Source of the DNA: G965220825 sp965220825
Lineage (GTDB): Bacteria > Pseudomonadota > Alphaproteobacteria > UBA828
Assembly: GCA_965220825.1 (NCBI GenBank)
Contig: OZ244839.1
Location: 3,038,001-3,102,000 of the forward strand
DNA length: 64,000 nt
Reading direction: 5' to 3'
Shown one piece after another: positions 10,257 through 21,944 of this stretch. Both the position numbers and the translations under genes were made by a program. The stretch's first letter is position 1. Each line of letters begins with the position of its first letter. Below the pieces are notes generated by a model. The model saw only the letters and a program-made list of their open reading frames with translations. It did not search any database and was not told the DNA's origin.

Positions 10257-11357
10257 ATGGCGGTTCTTTTCGAGAGGCTTGACCTCGGCGGGCTCGAACT
10301 GGCGAACCGGGTGGTCGTCTCCCCCATGTGCCAGTACAGCGCCGAGGATGGAGCGGCAACCGACTGGCACGTGATCCATCTGGGCTCCCTCGCACTCTCG
10401 GGCGCGGGGCTGCTGATCATCGAGGCGACGGCGGTGGAGCCCGCCGGGCGGATATCCCACGGTTGCCTCGGTCTCTATTCGGAGCGCACCGAAGCGGCAT
10501 TGGCGCGGGTGCTTGCCGCGGTGCGGCGGTGGAGTCCCATCCCCATCGGCATCCAGCTCGCCCATGCCGGCCGCAAGGCCTCGGCGCGCGTGCCGTGGGA
10601 AGGCGGCGGCCCGTTGAAAGCGGACGAGGGCGCCTGGTCGACCATCGGTCCCTCGGCTTCCCCATTCGCCGACGGCTGGCCCGCGCCCGAAGCGCTGGAC
10701 CGGGCCGGTATGAATGCGGTGCGCGATGACTTCGTCCAGGCGGCCCGCCGCGCGGCGCGGCTCGGCTTCGACCTCGTGGAGCTGCACGCGGCCCACGGCT
10801 ATCTGCTCAGCGAATTCCTGTCACCGCTCGCGAACCGGCGGACCGATTCCTATGGCGGCTCTCTCGAGAACCGCATGCGCTATCCGCTCGAGATTTTCGA
10901 GGCGGTGCGCGGTGCCTGGTGCGACCGTCCGCTCGGCGTGCGCCTCAACGCCACCGACTGGGCTTCCGCCGGCATCGTGCCGGAAGATGCCGTCGCCTTC
11001 GCCGCCGCCCTGGCCGGCCGCGGCGCGGACTATGTCTGCGTATCCGGCGGCGGCAACGATGCCGGTGCGAAGATTCCGGTGGAGCCCGGCTACCAGGTGC
11101 CCTTCGCCGCTCGCATCCGGGCAGAGGCCGGCCTCGCCACCATGGCGGTGGGGCTCATCGTCGAGCCGCGCCAAGCCGAGGCCATCGTGGCAAGAGGGCA
11201 GGCGGACGCCGTCGCGCTTGCACGCGGCTTCCTGGACGATCCGCGCTGGGTGTGGCACGCGGCGGACGCGCTGGGTGCCGCCCCTCCGGTCGCCCGCCAG
11301 TATGAGCGGGCGCGGCCGGGGCTCTGGCCGGGAGGCAGGGCGCGGGCGGCGGAATAG
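10257..11357 (+). CDS. NADH:flavin oxidoreductase, Old Yellow Enzyme family (YqjM/NamA type)
   Basis: FMN-dependent ene-reductase of 366 residues with a TIM-barrel fold. Seen: the N-terminal VVSPMCQYSAEDG, with the active-site Cys typical of the YqjM subclass, the QLAHAGRKAS motif, HAAHGYLLSEFLSP with the substrate-binding His pair, RTDSYGGSLENR, and the C-terminal ADAVALARGFLDDPRW. Such enzymes reduce activated C=C bonds using NAD(P)H; the natural substrate is unknown. ATG at 10257 was chosen since MAVLFERLDLGGLELANR matches the family start; an in-frame upstream start at 10212 adds 15 non-conserved residues. It converges with acnA. Confidence 0.92.
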   Translation: MAVLFERLDLGGLELANRVVVSPMCQYSAEDGAATDWHVIHLGSLALSGAGLLIIEATAVEPAGRISHGCLGLYSERTEAALARVLAAVRRWSPIPIGIQLAHAGRKASARVPWEGGGPLKADEGAWSTIGPSASPFADGWPAPEALDRAGMNAVRDDFVQAARRAARLGFDLVELHAAHGYLLSEFLSPLANRRTDSYGGSLENRMRYPLEIFEAVRGAWCDRPLGVRLNATDWASAGIVPEDAVAFAAALAGRGADYVCVSGGGNDAGAKIPVEPGYQVPFAARIRAEAGLATMAVGLIVEPRQAEAIVARGQADAVALARGFLDDPRWVWHAADALGAAPPVARQYERARPGLWPGGRARAAE

Positions 11358-11389
11358 AACCCGTCCGCGCGCGGCACCGCGACTGCCAG

Positions 11390-14086
<2,697 letters not shown>

Positions 14087-14089
<3 letters not shown>

Positions 14090-14102
14090 GGGTATTCCCT
14101 CC
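14087..14102 (-). promoter_or_regulatory. Ribosome binding site that decides the acnA TTG start
   Basis: GGAGGG at 14102-14097 lies 7 bases before TTG at 14089-14087. It is the strongest Shine-Dalgarno match upstream of the conserved acnA N-terminus, so it favours this TTG over the in-frame TTG 9 bases later. Confidence 0.6.
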
Positions 14103-14192
14103 GTCCGATAGGTTCGCGCCGCCTCTTCGGCTGGTCGTTGCCGCCGGCCGCAAGCGCCGATAGGCTTGAGCCTCGGCGGTTTTCTAGGCTCC

Positions 14193-14918
14193 ATGGGCGG
14201 GAGGCGCAAGATTCCTGACGGTTCCGCGCCGGACGCGCATGGCGTCCGCTTCGAGGCGGAGGGCCTTGCCTGCCTCCGGGGCGGGCGGCCGGTCTTTTCC
14301 GACGTGGCGTTTAGCCTCGCGCCGGGCGATGCGCTGATCCTCTCGGGCCCCAACGGCTCGGGCAAGTCGAGCCTGCTCCGTATCGCCGCCGGCTTCTTGA
14401 AACCTGTCGGCGGCGTGCTCTCCTGGGGCGGCGCGCCGCTCGCCGGGAACTGGGAGACCCACCGCCGGCGGCTCCACTATGTGGGCCATCTGGACGCGGT
14501 AAAAAACGCGCTCACCGCAATGGAGAATCTTGCGGTGTGGGCGCGCATCCGGGGCTTCGCCTGCGCGCGGCCCGACATGCTGCACGCATTAGAGGCGCTG
14601 GATCTCGCGATGCTCGCGGATGTGCCGGCGCGCTTGCTTTCCGCCGGGCAGCGGCGGCGTCTGGCGCTCGCCCGTCTCGCGGTAACGCCCGCTCCGCTCT
14701 GGCTGCTGGACGAGCCGGCGGCCGGCCTGGACGCGGAGTCCACCGCGCGCTTCCTCGCACTCGTGGCGCGTCACCGGGCGGAAGGCGGCATGGTGCTTGC
14801 CGCCGCGCATGGCGGGGTGGAGATGGCGGGAGCGCAAGGGCTCGACATGGCCCGGCATGGCTTCCCGCTGCCACCGGCGGGCGAAGAGGCGTCCGTCACG
14901 GGTCTCGAGACGTGGTAG
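14193..14918 (+). CDS. ccmA: Heme exporter ATP-binding protein CcmA
   Basis: ABC ATPase of the CcmABCD complex, which powers release of holo-CcmE during cytochrome c maturation system I. It is 241 residues long from ATG 14193; an in-frame TTG at 14166 would add 9 residues. Seen: Walker A GPNGSGKSS, an LSAGQRRRLALARL signature, Walker B PLWLLDEPAAGLD and a His switch in AAAHGG. It is the first gene of an uninterrupted nine-gene ccm operon, and its stop overlaps the ccmB GTG start by 7 bases. Confidence 0.95.
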   Translation: MGGRRKIPDGSAPDAHGVRFEAEGLACLRGGRPVFSDVAFSLAPGDALILSGPNGSGKSSLLRIAAGFLKPVGGVLSWGGAPLAGNWETHRRRLHYVGHLDAVKNALTAMENLAVWARIRGFACARPDMLHALEALDLAMLADVPARLLSAGQRRRLALARLAVTPAPLWLLDEPAAGLDAESTARFLALVARHRAEGGMVLAAAHGGVEMAGAQGLDMARHGFPLPPAGEEASVTGLETW

Positions 14919-15580
14919 CGGCGTTCCTGCGCCTGGTGGGCCGCGACCTTGCGCTGACCGCGCGCGGCGGCGTGGGCGGCCTGATGCCGGTCGTCTTCTT
15001 CGTGATCGTCGCAGCACTCTTTCCCTTGGGCGTGGGGCCCGAACCCGGCCTTCTTGCCCGCATCGCGCCGGGCGTGCTGTGGGCCGCGGCTCTGCTCTCG
15101 GCCATGCTGACATTGGACCGGCTGTTCGCCGCCGATTACGAAGACGGCAGCCTGGAGCAGCTCGCGCTGGGCGTGCTGCCGCTGGAGGCGGTGGTGCTGG
15201 CGAAGAGCTTCGCCCACTGGCTGGTTACCGGCCTGCCTCTGGTCGTGGCGGCGCCGGTGCTGGCGGTTCTCTTGAACATGAGTGCGGACGGCCTCGTCGC
15301 GCTGACGGTCTCGCTCCTGCTGGGAACGCCGGTACTCAGCCTGGTCGGCGCGGTGGCGGCGGCGCTCGGCGTCGGTCTGCGCCGCGGCGGGGTTCTGGTC
15401 GCGCTTCTGGTGCTGCCGCTCTATATTCCGGTGCTGATCGTCGGCGCTGCCGCGGTCGAGAACGCGATTCTCGGCGTCGGCGGGCGGGCGAGCCTGCTTA
15501 TTCTTGCGGGCGGGCTTGTGGGCGCCACGGCTCTGGCCCCCTGGCCGGCGGCCGCGGCGCTGCGGCTCGCCCTGGAGTGA
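14912..15580 (+). CDS. ccmB: Heme exporter membrane protein CcmB
   Basis: Membrane subunit of the CcmABCD transporter, 222 residues, with about six hydrophobic helices visible from residue 20 to the C-terminus. The motif MLTLDRLFAADYEDGSLEQL, which is characteristic of CcmB, is present. No ATG lies near the conserved N-terminus; GTG at 14912 gives VVAAFLRLVGRDLAL, the usual start, and overlaps ccmA by 7 bases. Its reading frame continues open well upstream inside ccmA, but that part has no CcmB similarity. Confidence 0.93.
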   Translation: MVAAFLRLVGRDLALTARGGVGGLMPVVFFVIVAALFPLGVGPEPGLLARIAPGVLWAAALLSAMLTLDRLFAADYEDGSLEQLALGVLPLEAVVLAKSFAHWLVTGLPLVVAAPVLAVLLNMSADGLVALTVSLLLGTPVLSLVGAVAAALGVGLRRGGVLVALLVLPLYIPVLIVGAAAVENAILGVGGRASLLILAGGLVGATALAPWPAAAALRLALE

Positions 15581-15593
15581 CACCGAGAGAGCC

Positions 15594-16415
15594 GTGCGGG
15601 CCAAAGACGAACGAGGACGGCCGGCGCAACGTGGCGCGGGGCTGCATTTTCTCGCCAATCCGGCGCGGTTCATGCGCGTGGCGCGGGCGATCTTTCCCTG
15701 GACCGCGGGGCTTGCCGCCTGCTTGATCGCAGCGGGCCTCGTGCTGGGCCTCCATGTCGCGCCGGCGGATTATCAGCAGGGGGAAGCCTACCGAATCATC
15801 TATGTGCATGTGCCGGCGGCCTGGATGGCGCTCTCCGTCTATGTGGTCATCGCCTTGTGCAGCCTGGCGAGCCTCGTATGGCGCCATCCTCTCGCCGACC
15901 TCGCGGCAAAGGCCAGCGCGCCGGCGGGCGCCTGCTTCGCCTTCATCACGCTGCTGACCGGCTCGCTCTGGGGGCAGCCCATGTGGGGGACGTGGTGGGT
16001 TTGGGATGCCCGGCTCACCTCCATGCTGATCCTGCTCTTCCTTTATCTCGGTTACATTGCGTTGCACGCGGCCTTCGACGATCCGGTGCGCGGCGCCCGC
16101 GCTGCCGCGATCCTCGCACTGGTGGGCGCGGTGAACGTTCCCATCGTCAAGTTCTCCGTGGACTGGTGGAACACGCTGCACCAGCCTGCGACCATCTCCA
16201 AGATCGATGCGCCTTCCATCGATGTCTCCATGGCGATCCCGCTTATCGTCATGGCGGCGGGCTTTGCGGCGTTCTTTCTCACCGTTCTTATCCTCGGTAT
16301 ACGTGCCGAGCTCGCCAAGCGACGCATCCGCATCCTTCGTCTCGCCCAGGCGGGGGCGGCCGACTGGGGACGGAGAGAGACGCCATTCCGTGCAGGGGTA
16401 GGCGATCAGGATTAG
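15594..16415 (+). CDS. ccmC: Heme exporter protein CcmC (heme handling for CcmE)
   Basis: Six-helix inner-membrane protein that presents heme to CcmE. The tryptophan-rich motif WGTWWVWDARLTS and flanking His residues (YVHVPAAWM and NTLHQPATI) form the known heme-binding periplasmic site. GTG at 15594, 14 bases after ccmB with GAGAGAG before it, gives 273 residues; ATG at 15672 would give a shorter N-terminus that begins directly at MRVARAIFPW and cannot be excluded. The conserved LANPARF segment just before that ATG favours the longer form. Confidence 0.94.
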   Translation: MRAKDERGRPAQRGAGLHFLANPARFMRVARAIFPWTAGLAACLIAAGLVLGLHVAPADYQQGEAYRIIYVHVPAAWMALSVYVVIALCSLASLVWRHPLADLAAKASAPAGACFAFITLLTGSLWGQPMWGTWWVWDARLTSMLILLFLYLGYIALHAAFDDPVRGARAAAILALVGAVNVPIVKFSVDWWNTLHQPATISKIDAPSIDVSMAIPLIVMAAGFAAFFLTVLILGIRAELAKRRIRILRLAQAGAADWGRRETPFRAGVGDQD

Positions 16416-16427
16416 ACTGGCGGGGCG

Positions 16428-16631
16428 ATGACGTTCTTCGAGATGGGCGGCTACGCCGCTTATGTCTGGCCTGCGTTCGGCGCGGCCGCTGCGATCATGA
16501 TCGGGCTTCTCGTGTTCAGCGTGCGGAGGGTGCGCAGCCTGGAGGCGGCGCTCCGGACCCTTGAGGCGGCGCGCCCGCGTGCGCGCCGACCCGCGAGGGA
16601 AGGCGGCGAAGAGCGGAACGCGGCCACATGA
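16428..16631 (+). CDS. ccmD: Heme exporter protein CcmD
   Basis: Small, 67-residue, single-helix protein of the CcmABC complex that stabilises release of holo-CcmE. A hydrophobic helix spans about residues 10-31 (YAAYVWPAFGAAAAIM onward), followed by a basic cytoplasmic tail, as in known CcmD. It begins 12 bases after ccmC and its stop overlaps the ccmE ATG (ATGA). Identity rests on size, topology and position as much as on sequence. Confidence 0.88.
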   Translation: MTFFEMGGYAAYVWPAFGAAAAIMIGLLVFSVRRVRSLEAALRTLEAARPRARRPAREGGEERNAAT

Positions 16632-17068
16632 AGCGCAAGCATCGGCGCCTGCTCGTGATCGGTACGGGGCTGGCGGCGCTGGGCCTTGCCGTCGGTCTGG
16701 TGCTGCTCGCCTTCGACGAAAGCCTTGTCTTTTTCCACTCGCCCACCGATCTCAAGGAGCGGAACGTGCCCGCGGACCAGCGGCTTCGCGTCGGCGGTCT
16801 GGTCGAAGAAGGCAGCGTCGCGCGCGAGCGGGGGCAAGGCTCGGTCGTGCGTTTCGTCGTGACGGATCTCGCCAACGCGGTGCCCGTCCGTTTCGACGGC
16901 GTGCTGCCGGACCTCTTCCGCGAAGGCCAGGGCGTGGTGGCGGAGGGCTATATGAGGGGTGGCGTATTCGAGGCGGTCGAGGTTCTCGCCAAGCATGACG
17001 AAAATTACATGCCTCCCGAGGTGGCGGATGCGCTGAAACGATCGGGGGACTGGAAGGGCGCTGAATGA
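16628..17068 (+). CDS. ccmE: Cytochrome c maturation heme chaperone CcmE
   Basis: Periplasmic heme chaperone anchored by one N-terminal helix (about residues 8-28). The covalent heme-binding His123 with Tyr127 is seen in KHDENYMP. The OB-fold motifs LRVGGLVEEGSV and FVVTDLANAVPV are present. At 146 residues it is of usual length. It overlaps ccmD and ccmF by ATGA junctions at each end, indicating tight translational coupling across the operon. Confidence 0.96.
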   Translation: MKRKHRRLLVIGTGLAALGLAVGLVLLAFDESLVFFHSPTDLKERNVPADQRLRVGGLVEEGSVARERGQGSVVRFVVTDLANAVPVRFDGVLPDLFREGQGVVAEGYMRGGVFEAVEVLAKHDENYMPPEVADALKRSGDWKGAE

Positions 17069-19050
17069 TCCCGGAAATCGGCCATTACGCGCTTATTCTG
17101 GCGTTAGTGCTGGCCTTTATGCAGGCGGTCTTTCCGCTGTTGGGCGCATGGCGCCGGGAGGCCGGTTGGATCGCGTCCGCGGTGCCGGCGGCGTGTGCGC
17201 AGTTCCTCTTCGTGTCCCTTGCCATAGGCTGCCTGATGCATGCCTTCGTCGTTTCCGACTTCTCGGTGGCGACGGTTGCCGCCAACTCCCATTCCGCCAA
17301 GCCGCTGCTCTACAAGTTCACCGGCGTCTGGGGCAATCACGAAGGCTCGCTGCTGCTGTGGGTCTGGATCCTTGCCGTCTACGGCCTCGCCGTTGCGGTG
17401 TTCGGGCGCAATCTCCCCCCCTCCTTCCGAGCGCTGGTGCTGGGCGTCCAGGCGCTTGTCGGGCTCGGTTTCCTGGTTTTCCTGGTGGCGACGTCGAACC
17501 CCTTCCTGCGGCTGGATCCGGCACCGCTCGACGGGCGGGACCTGAACCCGCTGCTACAGGATCCGGGCCTCGCCTTCCATCCGCCGCTTCTTTATCTCGG
17601 CTATGTGGGGCTTTCATTGACCTTCTCCTTTGCCGTCGCGGCGCTGATCGAGGGGAGGGTCGAGCCCGCCTGGGCGCGCTGGGTACGGCCTTGGACGCTC
17701 TTTTCCTGGTGCGCGTTGACCGCGGGTATCGCGCTCGGCTCCTGGTGGGCCTATTACGAGTTGGGATGGGGCGGCTTCTGGTTCTGGGACCCGGTGGAGA
17801 ACGCGTCCTTCATGCCGTGGCTCGCCGCGACCGCGCTGCTGCACTCGGCGGTCGTCGCGGAGAAGCGGGACGCGCTGAAAAGCTGGACCGTACTGCTCGC
17901 CATACTCGCCTTCTCCCTGAGCCTGCTCGGGACCTTCCTGGTCCGCTCGGGCGTGCTCACCTCGGTTCACAGCTTCGCGAACGATCCGCTCCGGGGCGTG
18001 TATATCCTTGCCTTCCTGGTCATCGTCGTCGGCGGCTCGCTCACTCTCTACGCGTGGCGGGCACCGGCCATGACGGCGGGCAGCTCCTTCCGCGTGGCCT
18101 CGCGGGAGGGCGCGCTGCTGGTCAACAACCTGCTCCTGGCGCTCGGCTGTGCCACGGTTTTCATCGGCACGCTCTATCCGCTGGTGCTGGACGCAGTGAG
18201 CGGAGAAAAGGTCTCGGTCGGGCCGCCCTTCTTCGAATCCACCTTTGCCATCGTTTCGATCCCGTTGCTGCTCGTCATGGCGGCGGGGCCGCTCATGGCC
18301 TGGAAACGCGCAGGATTCGGCGCGCTCATAGTGCGGCTCTCGGCACCGGCGGCCGCTGCGGTCGCGGTAGCCGGGCTCGTCCTTGCCCTCCGCGGCGGGC
18401 CTTGGGGGGCGGCGGTCGGCATGGCGCTTGCCGCCTGGCTCGTCGGCGGGGTCCTGGTGGAGTTTGCGGAGCGCATCCGCCTGTTCCGCGTGCCGCTGGC
18501 GGAATGCATGGCTCGCGCACGCGGTCTGCCCCGGGCCGCCTGGGCCATGAGCATCGCCCATATCGGCCTCGCTATTCTGCTGGCGGGTGTCGTCGGCGCC
18601 AGCAACTGGCAGGAGGAGCGTGCAGAGGCCATGCACCCGGGCGACAGCGTGGCGTTCGCCGGCTATGTGCTCACGCTGCGCAGCATCGGCGATGAGGCCG
18701 GCCCCAACTATCGCGCGCGGCGCGCAAGCTTCGAGGTCACGCGCGATGGCGCGGCACTGGCGGTGCTTCTTCCCGAACGGCGCCACTATCCAGTCCAGAA
18801 TACGGAGACCACGGAAGCCGCGATCCACACCAGCTGGCGCGCCGATCTCTATGTGGTCATAGGCGACGATCTGGAAGGGGGCGGCGTCGCCGTGCGCATC
18901 CGCCACAATCCGCTGGTGCCGTGGATCTGGGCCGGGGCGCTGGTCATGGTAGCGGGGGGCGCGGTTTCGCTCACCGACCGCCGGCACCGCGTCGGCGCCC
19001 CGTCCCGCCGGCGGCCCATGCGGGCGGCGACGGCCGGCGCGGGCGAGTGA
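17065..19050 (+). CDS. ccmF: Cytochrome c heme lyase subunit CcmF
   Basis: Large polytopic membrane protein of 661 residues that ligates heme from CcmE to apocytochrome c together with CcmH and CcmI. Seen: the WWD-type motif WGGFWFWDPVENASF, conserved histidines in GNHEGSLLLW, HPPLLYLGYVG and LLHSAVV, and many transmembrane helices along the whole length with a periplasmic domain between about 520 and 620. The start overlaps ccmE by ATGA. The length is complete; no damage is seen. Confidence 0.96.
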   Translation: MIPEIGHYALILALVLAFMQAVFPLLGAWRREAGWIASAVPAACAQFLFVSLAIGCLMHAFVVSDFSVATVAANSHSAKPLLYKFTGVWGNHEGSLLLWVWILAVYGLAVAVFGRNLPPSFRALVLGVQALVGLGFLVFLVATSNPFLRLDPAPLDGRDLNPLLQDPGLAFHPPLLYLGYVGLSLTFSFAVAALIEGRVEPAWARWVRPWTLFSWCALTAGIALGSWWAYYELGWGGFWFWDPVENASFMPWLAATALLHSAVVAEKRDALKSWTVLLAILAFSLSLLGTFLVRSGVLTSVHSFANDPLRGVYILAFLVIVVGGSLTLYAWRAPAMTAGSSFRVASREGALLVNNLLLALGCATVFIGTLYPLVLDAVSGEKVSVGPPFFESTFAIVSIPLLLVMAAGPLMAWKRAGFGALIVRLSAPAAAAVAVAGLVLALRGGPWGAAVGMALAAWLVGGVLVEFAERIRLFRVPLAECMARARGLPRAAWAMSIAHIGLAILLAGVVGASNWQEERAEAMHPGDSVAFAGYVLTLRSIGDEAGPNYRARRASFEVTRDGAALAVLLPERRHYPVQNTETTEAAIHTSWRADLYVVIGDDLEGGGVAVRIRHNPLVPWIWAGALVMVAGGAVSLTDRRHRVGAPSRRRPMRAATAGAGE

Positions 19051-19055
19051 GCGCC

Positions 19056-19736
19056 ATGTCCGGGCCCGAAAGCGGGCGGAGCGGCGACCAAACCGCAGGC
19101 CCGCCCGCACCGGCGGCCGACGAAGGGAACGGCGGCCGGGAGAGGAAGCCCCCAACCCGCCTGGTGCGGCGGCTGCGCTATGTCCTGCCGGCGGTGCTGT
19201 TCGTCGCGCTGGCCGTCGCCCTCGGCGTGCAGCTGCTCACCGGCGAGCCCGGCAAGGTGCCCTCGGCGTTGATCGACAAGCCCGTGCCGGAATTCGATCT
19301 GCCGCCCGTCCAAGGGTTCGCGAAGGGCTTCAAGACCGAAGATCTCCATAGCGGCCAAGTCTCGCTCGTCAATATATTCGCCTCCTGGTGCGGGCCGTGC
19401 CGCATCGAACACCCCGTCCTCATGGATCTGCCGAACTACGCGGAGGAGTTCGGCGACGAGGCGATCCCGCTTTTCGGTATCAACTACAAGGACAATCCGG
19501 ACGACGCCGAACGCTGGCTACGACGCCACGGCACGCCCTATTGGGCCATGGGCGCGGACCGTACCGGCCGCACCGCGATCGACTGGGGCGTCTATGGCGT
19601 GCCGGAGACCTTCGTCGTCGATGGCGCGGGACGCATCCGCTACAAGCATATCGGCGTGCTTACGCCGCGCGATCTCGAAGAGACCATCCTGCCGCTGATC
19701 GAGACGATCCGCGCGTCCCATTCGGGGGGAGAATGA
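19056..19736 (+). CDS. ccmG: Thiol:disulfide interchange protein CcmG/DsbE
   Basis: Membrane-anchored periplasmic thioredoxin-like reductant that keeps the apocytochrome CXXCH cysteines reduced. Seen: an N-terminal basic, Gly/Pro-rich cytoplasmic stretch of about 40 residues, an anchor helix at about 43-62, the DsbE-type FDLPPV segment, the active site SWCGPC with Cys112 and Cys115, and the cis-Pro region GVPETFVVD. ATG at 19056 is used; GTG at 19047, three codons earlier, overlaps the ccmF stop as GTGA and may be the coupled start. The N-terminal extension before the anchor is longer than in most CcmG. Confidence 0.94.
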   Translation: MSGPESGRSGDQTAGPPAPAADEGNGGRERKPPTRLVRRLRYVLPAVLFVALAVALGVQLLTGEPGKVPSALIDKPVPEFDLPPVQGFAKGFKTEDLHSGQVSLVNIFASWCGPCRIEHPVLMDLPNYAEEFGDEAIPLFGINYKDNPDDAERWLRRHGTPYWAMGADRTGRTAIDWGVYGVPETFVVDGAGRIRYKHIGVLTPRDLEETILPLIETIRASHSGGE

Positions 19737-20263
19737 GTCGCCGCGCGGCGTTCGGCCCGAGGCTCGCGGCCGCGGCCTTTCTCGCGCTGTGTGCGCTTTG
19801 GGCTCCCGCCGCACAAGCGTTCTCGCCGGACCGGCCGTTGGCGGACGCCGCACTCGAATCACGGGCTCTCGTGCTGCACGACATGCTCCGCTGCATGGTC
19901 TGCCAGGGTCAGGCGATATCGGACTCCAATGCGGCTCTTGCACAAGACATGCGTGCGGTGGTTCGCCAGCGCATCGCCGAAGGGGAGAGCGACGAGGAGG
20001 TCCTGCGCTTTCTGACCGACCGCTACGGCGACTACATCCTCCTCAACCCGCCCATCAAGCCGGCGACCTATGCGCTCTGGTTCGGTCCCGCCGCGGCGTT
20101 CGCACTCGGCGTGGGGCTCGTCTGGCATACGCTGCGCCGGCGTCGGCGGGCGTCGGGGTCTGCAGCCGGGGCACCCGGCGACGGCGAAAACGCGGACGGC
20201 GTGAAGCCGCTCACGGCCGAGGAGCGCCGCCGCCTCGACGCGCTGCTCTCCGACTCCGAGTGA
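19733..20263 (+). CDS. ccmH: Cytochrome c maturation protein CcmH (CycL)
   Basis: Periplasmic thiol oxidoreductase that works with CcmG on apocytochrome c. It is 176 residues long, with a signal peptide ending near AAQAF, the redox motif LRCMVCQGQ with Cys54 and Cys57, the conserved RYGDYILLNPP segment, and one C-terminal membrane helix with a basic, charged cytoplasmic tail. The ATG overlaps the ccmG stop (ATGA). This is the short CcmH; the TPR half is encoded separately as CcmI downstream. Confidence 0.95.
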   Translation: MSRRAAFGPRLAAAAFLALCALWAPAAQAFSPDRPLADAALESRALVLHDMLRCMVCQGQAISDSNAALAQDMRAVVRQRIAEGESDEEVLRFLTDRYGDYILLNPPIKPATYALWFGPAAAFALGVGLVWHTLRRRRRASGSAAGAPGDGENADGVKPLTAEERRRLDALLSDSE

Positions 20264-20270
20264 GCCGCCG

Positions 20271-21641
20271 ATGACCGTCTTCGCGCTCGGTGCCGCGCTG
20301 CTTACCGCCCTTGCGTTGGCGGCCGTTCTGGTACCGCTGCTTCGCAGGCCCCGCTCCACGCCACCGCGGGAGGATTACGACCTCGCCGTCTACCGGGAAC
20401 AGCTGAAGGAGCTGGGTGGCGAAGCGGCGCGCGGTGTGATCGGCGAGGGCCAGGCCGCGCTGGCGCGCACCGAGATCGAGCGGCGGATGCTCCGCGCCAT
20501 GCGGGCGCAAGAGGTGGGTGAAGCGGCTCCGGTCGCGGCGCCCCGTGCGCCGGGGAGACGGCGCAGGCTGTTGGTCGGCCTCGGCGCGGGCCTCACGATC
20601 CCGGCGCTGACGGTGGGCCTCTACCTCTCTTTCGGCGCGCCCGGTCTTCCCGGCCGGTCCTTCGTCGCTACCGCCCCCACCCCGTCGGCGACGGACGGTG
20701 GAGAGATGGAGCGGCTCGCCAACCGGCTCGCGACCACGGCGGAGAGCCTCGACGACTGGCTCCTGCTGGGAAGGTCCTATCTGGTTCTGGGCCGCTACGG
20801 CGACGCCGTCGAGGCGCTGCGCCGGGCCGCGTCGCTCTCCGGCGGCGATCCCCCGATTGTCGCCTTGTTGGGAGAGGCGATGGTCTGGGCCAATGGTGGA
20901 ACGGTGACAGCCGACGCAGTTCACGCGTTCGAGATGGTGCGCGCGGCGGTGCCGGACGATCCTGCCGCCCGCTATCACCTGGCCCTCGCCCATGCCCAGG
21001 CCGGCGACATACGTGCGGCATACGACATGTGGCTCGCGCTCGCGGCCGATACACCCGCGGATGTTCCGTGGCGCGCCGACCTGGACACCATGATCCGCCG
21101 CGCCGCGGACGAGCTCGGTATCGCTCTGGCCGAACTCCCGAGCGCACCGCCCGCGAGAGGCCCGACGGCCGAGGATGTGGCGGCCGCCGAGGCGATGACC
21201 GCGGAGGAGCGTTCGGCGGCGATCCGGGCCATGGTGGAAGGACTTGCCATGCGCCTCGAGGAGGCGCCCGGCGATCTGGAAGGCTGGCGCCGGCTGGCCC
21301 GCTCCTACGCCGTTCTGGGCGAGGCGGAAAAAGAGCGCGCCGCATTGCGCCGTGCCCTCGCGCTTGCACCGGAGGACGTCTCGCTGCTCGAGGCCTATGG
21401 GCGCGCATTGATGACGGAGGTAGGACGAGACGGGAACCCGACGCCGGAAGCGGTTTCCGTCTATGAGCGGCTTCTGGCCCTCGACCCCGACCATGGGGAA
21501 GCGCTCTGGTTCAAGGGCCTGGCGGAGGCGCAAGGCGGCGATGCCGCGGCGGCCCGCGCCCTCTGGCAGCGCCTGCTCGCCCAGCACGCGCCCGGCACGC
21601 CCGGCCACCGGGCCGTGCAGGATGCCCTCGATGCGCTGTAG
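20271..21641 (+). CDS. ccmI: Cytochrome c maturation protein CcmI (TPR apocytochrome chaperone)
   Basis: A 456-residue protein that holds the apocytochrome C-terminus for the CcmFH ligase. Seen: an N-terminal helix (about residues 5-24), a basic cytoplasmic loop with the conserved DYDLAVYREQLKEL, a second helix near 98-118 (LLVGLGAGLTIPALTVG), then a periplasmic region with TPR-like repeats, for example WLLLGRSYLVLGRYGDAVEAL and WRRLARSYAVLGEAEKERAAL. It is the last ccm gene, 7 bases after ccmH, followed by tRNA-Ala on the opposite strand. Confidence 0.92.
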   Translation: MTVFALGAALLTALALAAVLVPLLRRPRSTPPREDYDLAVYREQLKELGGEAARGVIGEGQAALARTEIERRMLRAMRAQEVGEAAPVAAPRAPGRRRRLLVGLGAGLTIPALTVGLYLSFGAPGLPGRSFVATAPTPSATDGGEMERLANRLATTAESLDDWLLLGRSYLVLGRYGDAVEALRRAASLSGGDPPIVALLGEAMVWANGGTVTADAVHAFEMVRAAVPDDPAARYHLALAHAQAGDIRAAYDMWLALAADTPADVPWRADLDTMIRRAADELGIALAELPSAPPARGPTAEDVAAAEAMTAEERSAAIRAMVEGLAMRLEEAPGDLEGWRRLARSYAVLGEAEKERAALRRALALAPEDVSLLEAYGRALMTEVGRDGNPTPEAVSVYERLLALDPDHGEALWFKGLAEAQGGDAAAARALWQRLLAQHAPGTPGHRAVQDALDAL

Positions 21642-21660
21642 ATCGTTTCGTGGGCCGGGC

Positions 21661-21736
<76 letters not shown>

Positions 21737-21782
21737 GCCCGCCCGCCTCTGCCGGCCGCGAGGGCCGACGCGAGCAGGGCGG

Positions 21783-21812
21783 AGTGTGTGACCGCGCCCC
21801 GGACCCTGTCAA
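21783..21812 (-). promoter_or_regulatory. Candidate promoter of tRNA-Ala
   Basis: On the minus strand a perfect TTGACA (21812-21807) is followed after 18 bases by CACACT (21788-21783), or after 17 by ACACAC. The -35 match is exact and the -10 is poor. It sits about 46 bases before the tRNA 5' end, giving a leader of roughly 40 bases. Confidence 0.4.
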
Positions 21813-21944
21813 GCTGCCCGACAGCCATGGAGGGGAGATCCCGGGATCAGGCTTTCCGCCGGTTGCGGGATCGGAGGCGTGCGCATCAGAATGGCGAGCG
21901 GGCGGATGTCGCGCGTGCATCTTCGACCATGGGAGCGAAAGGCC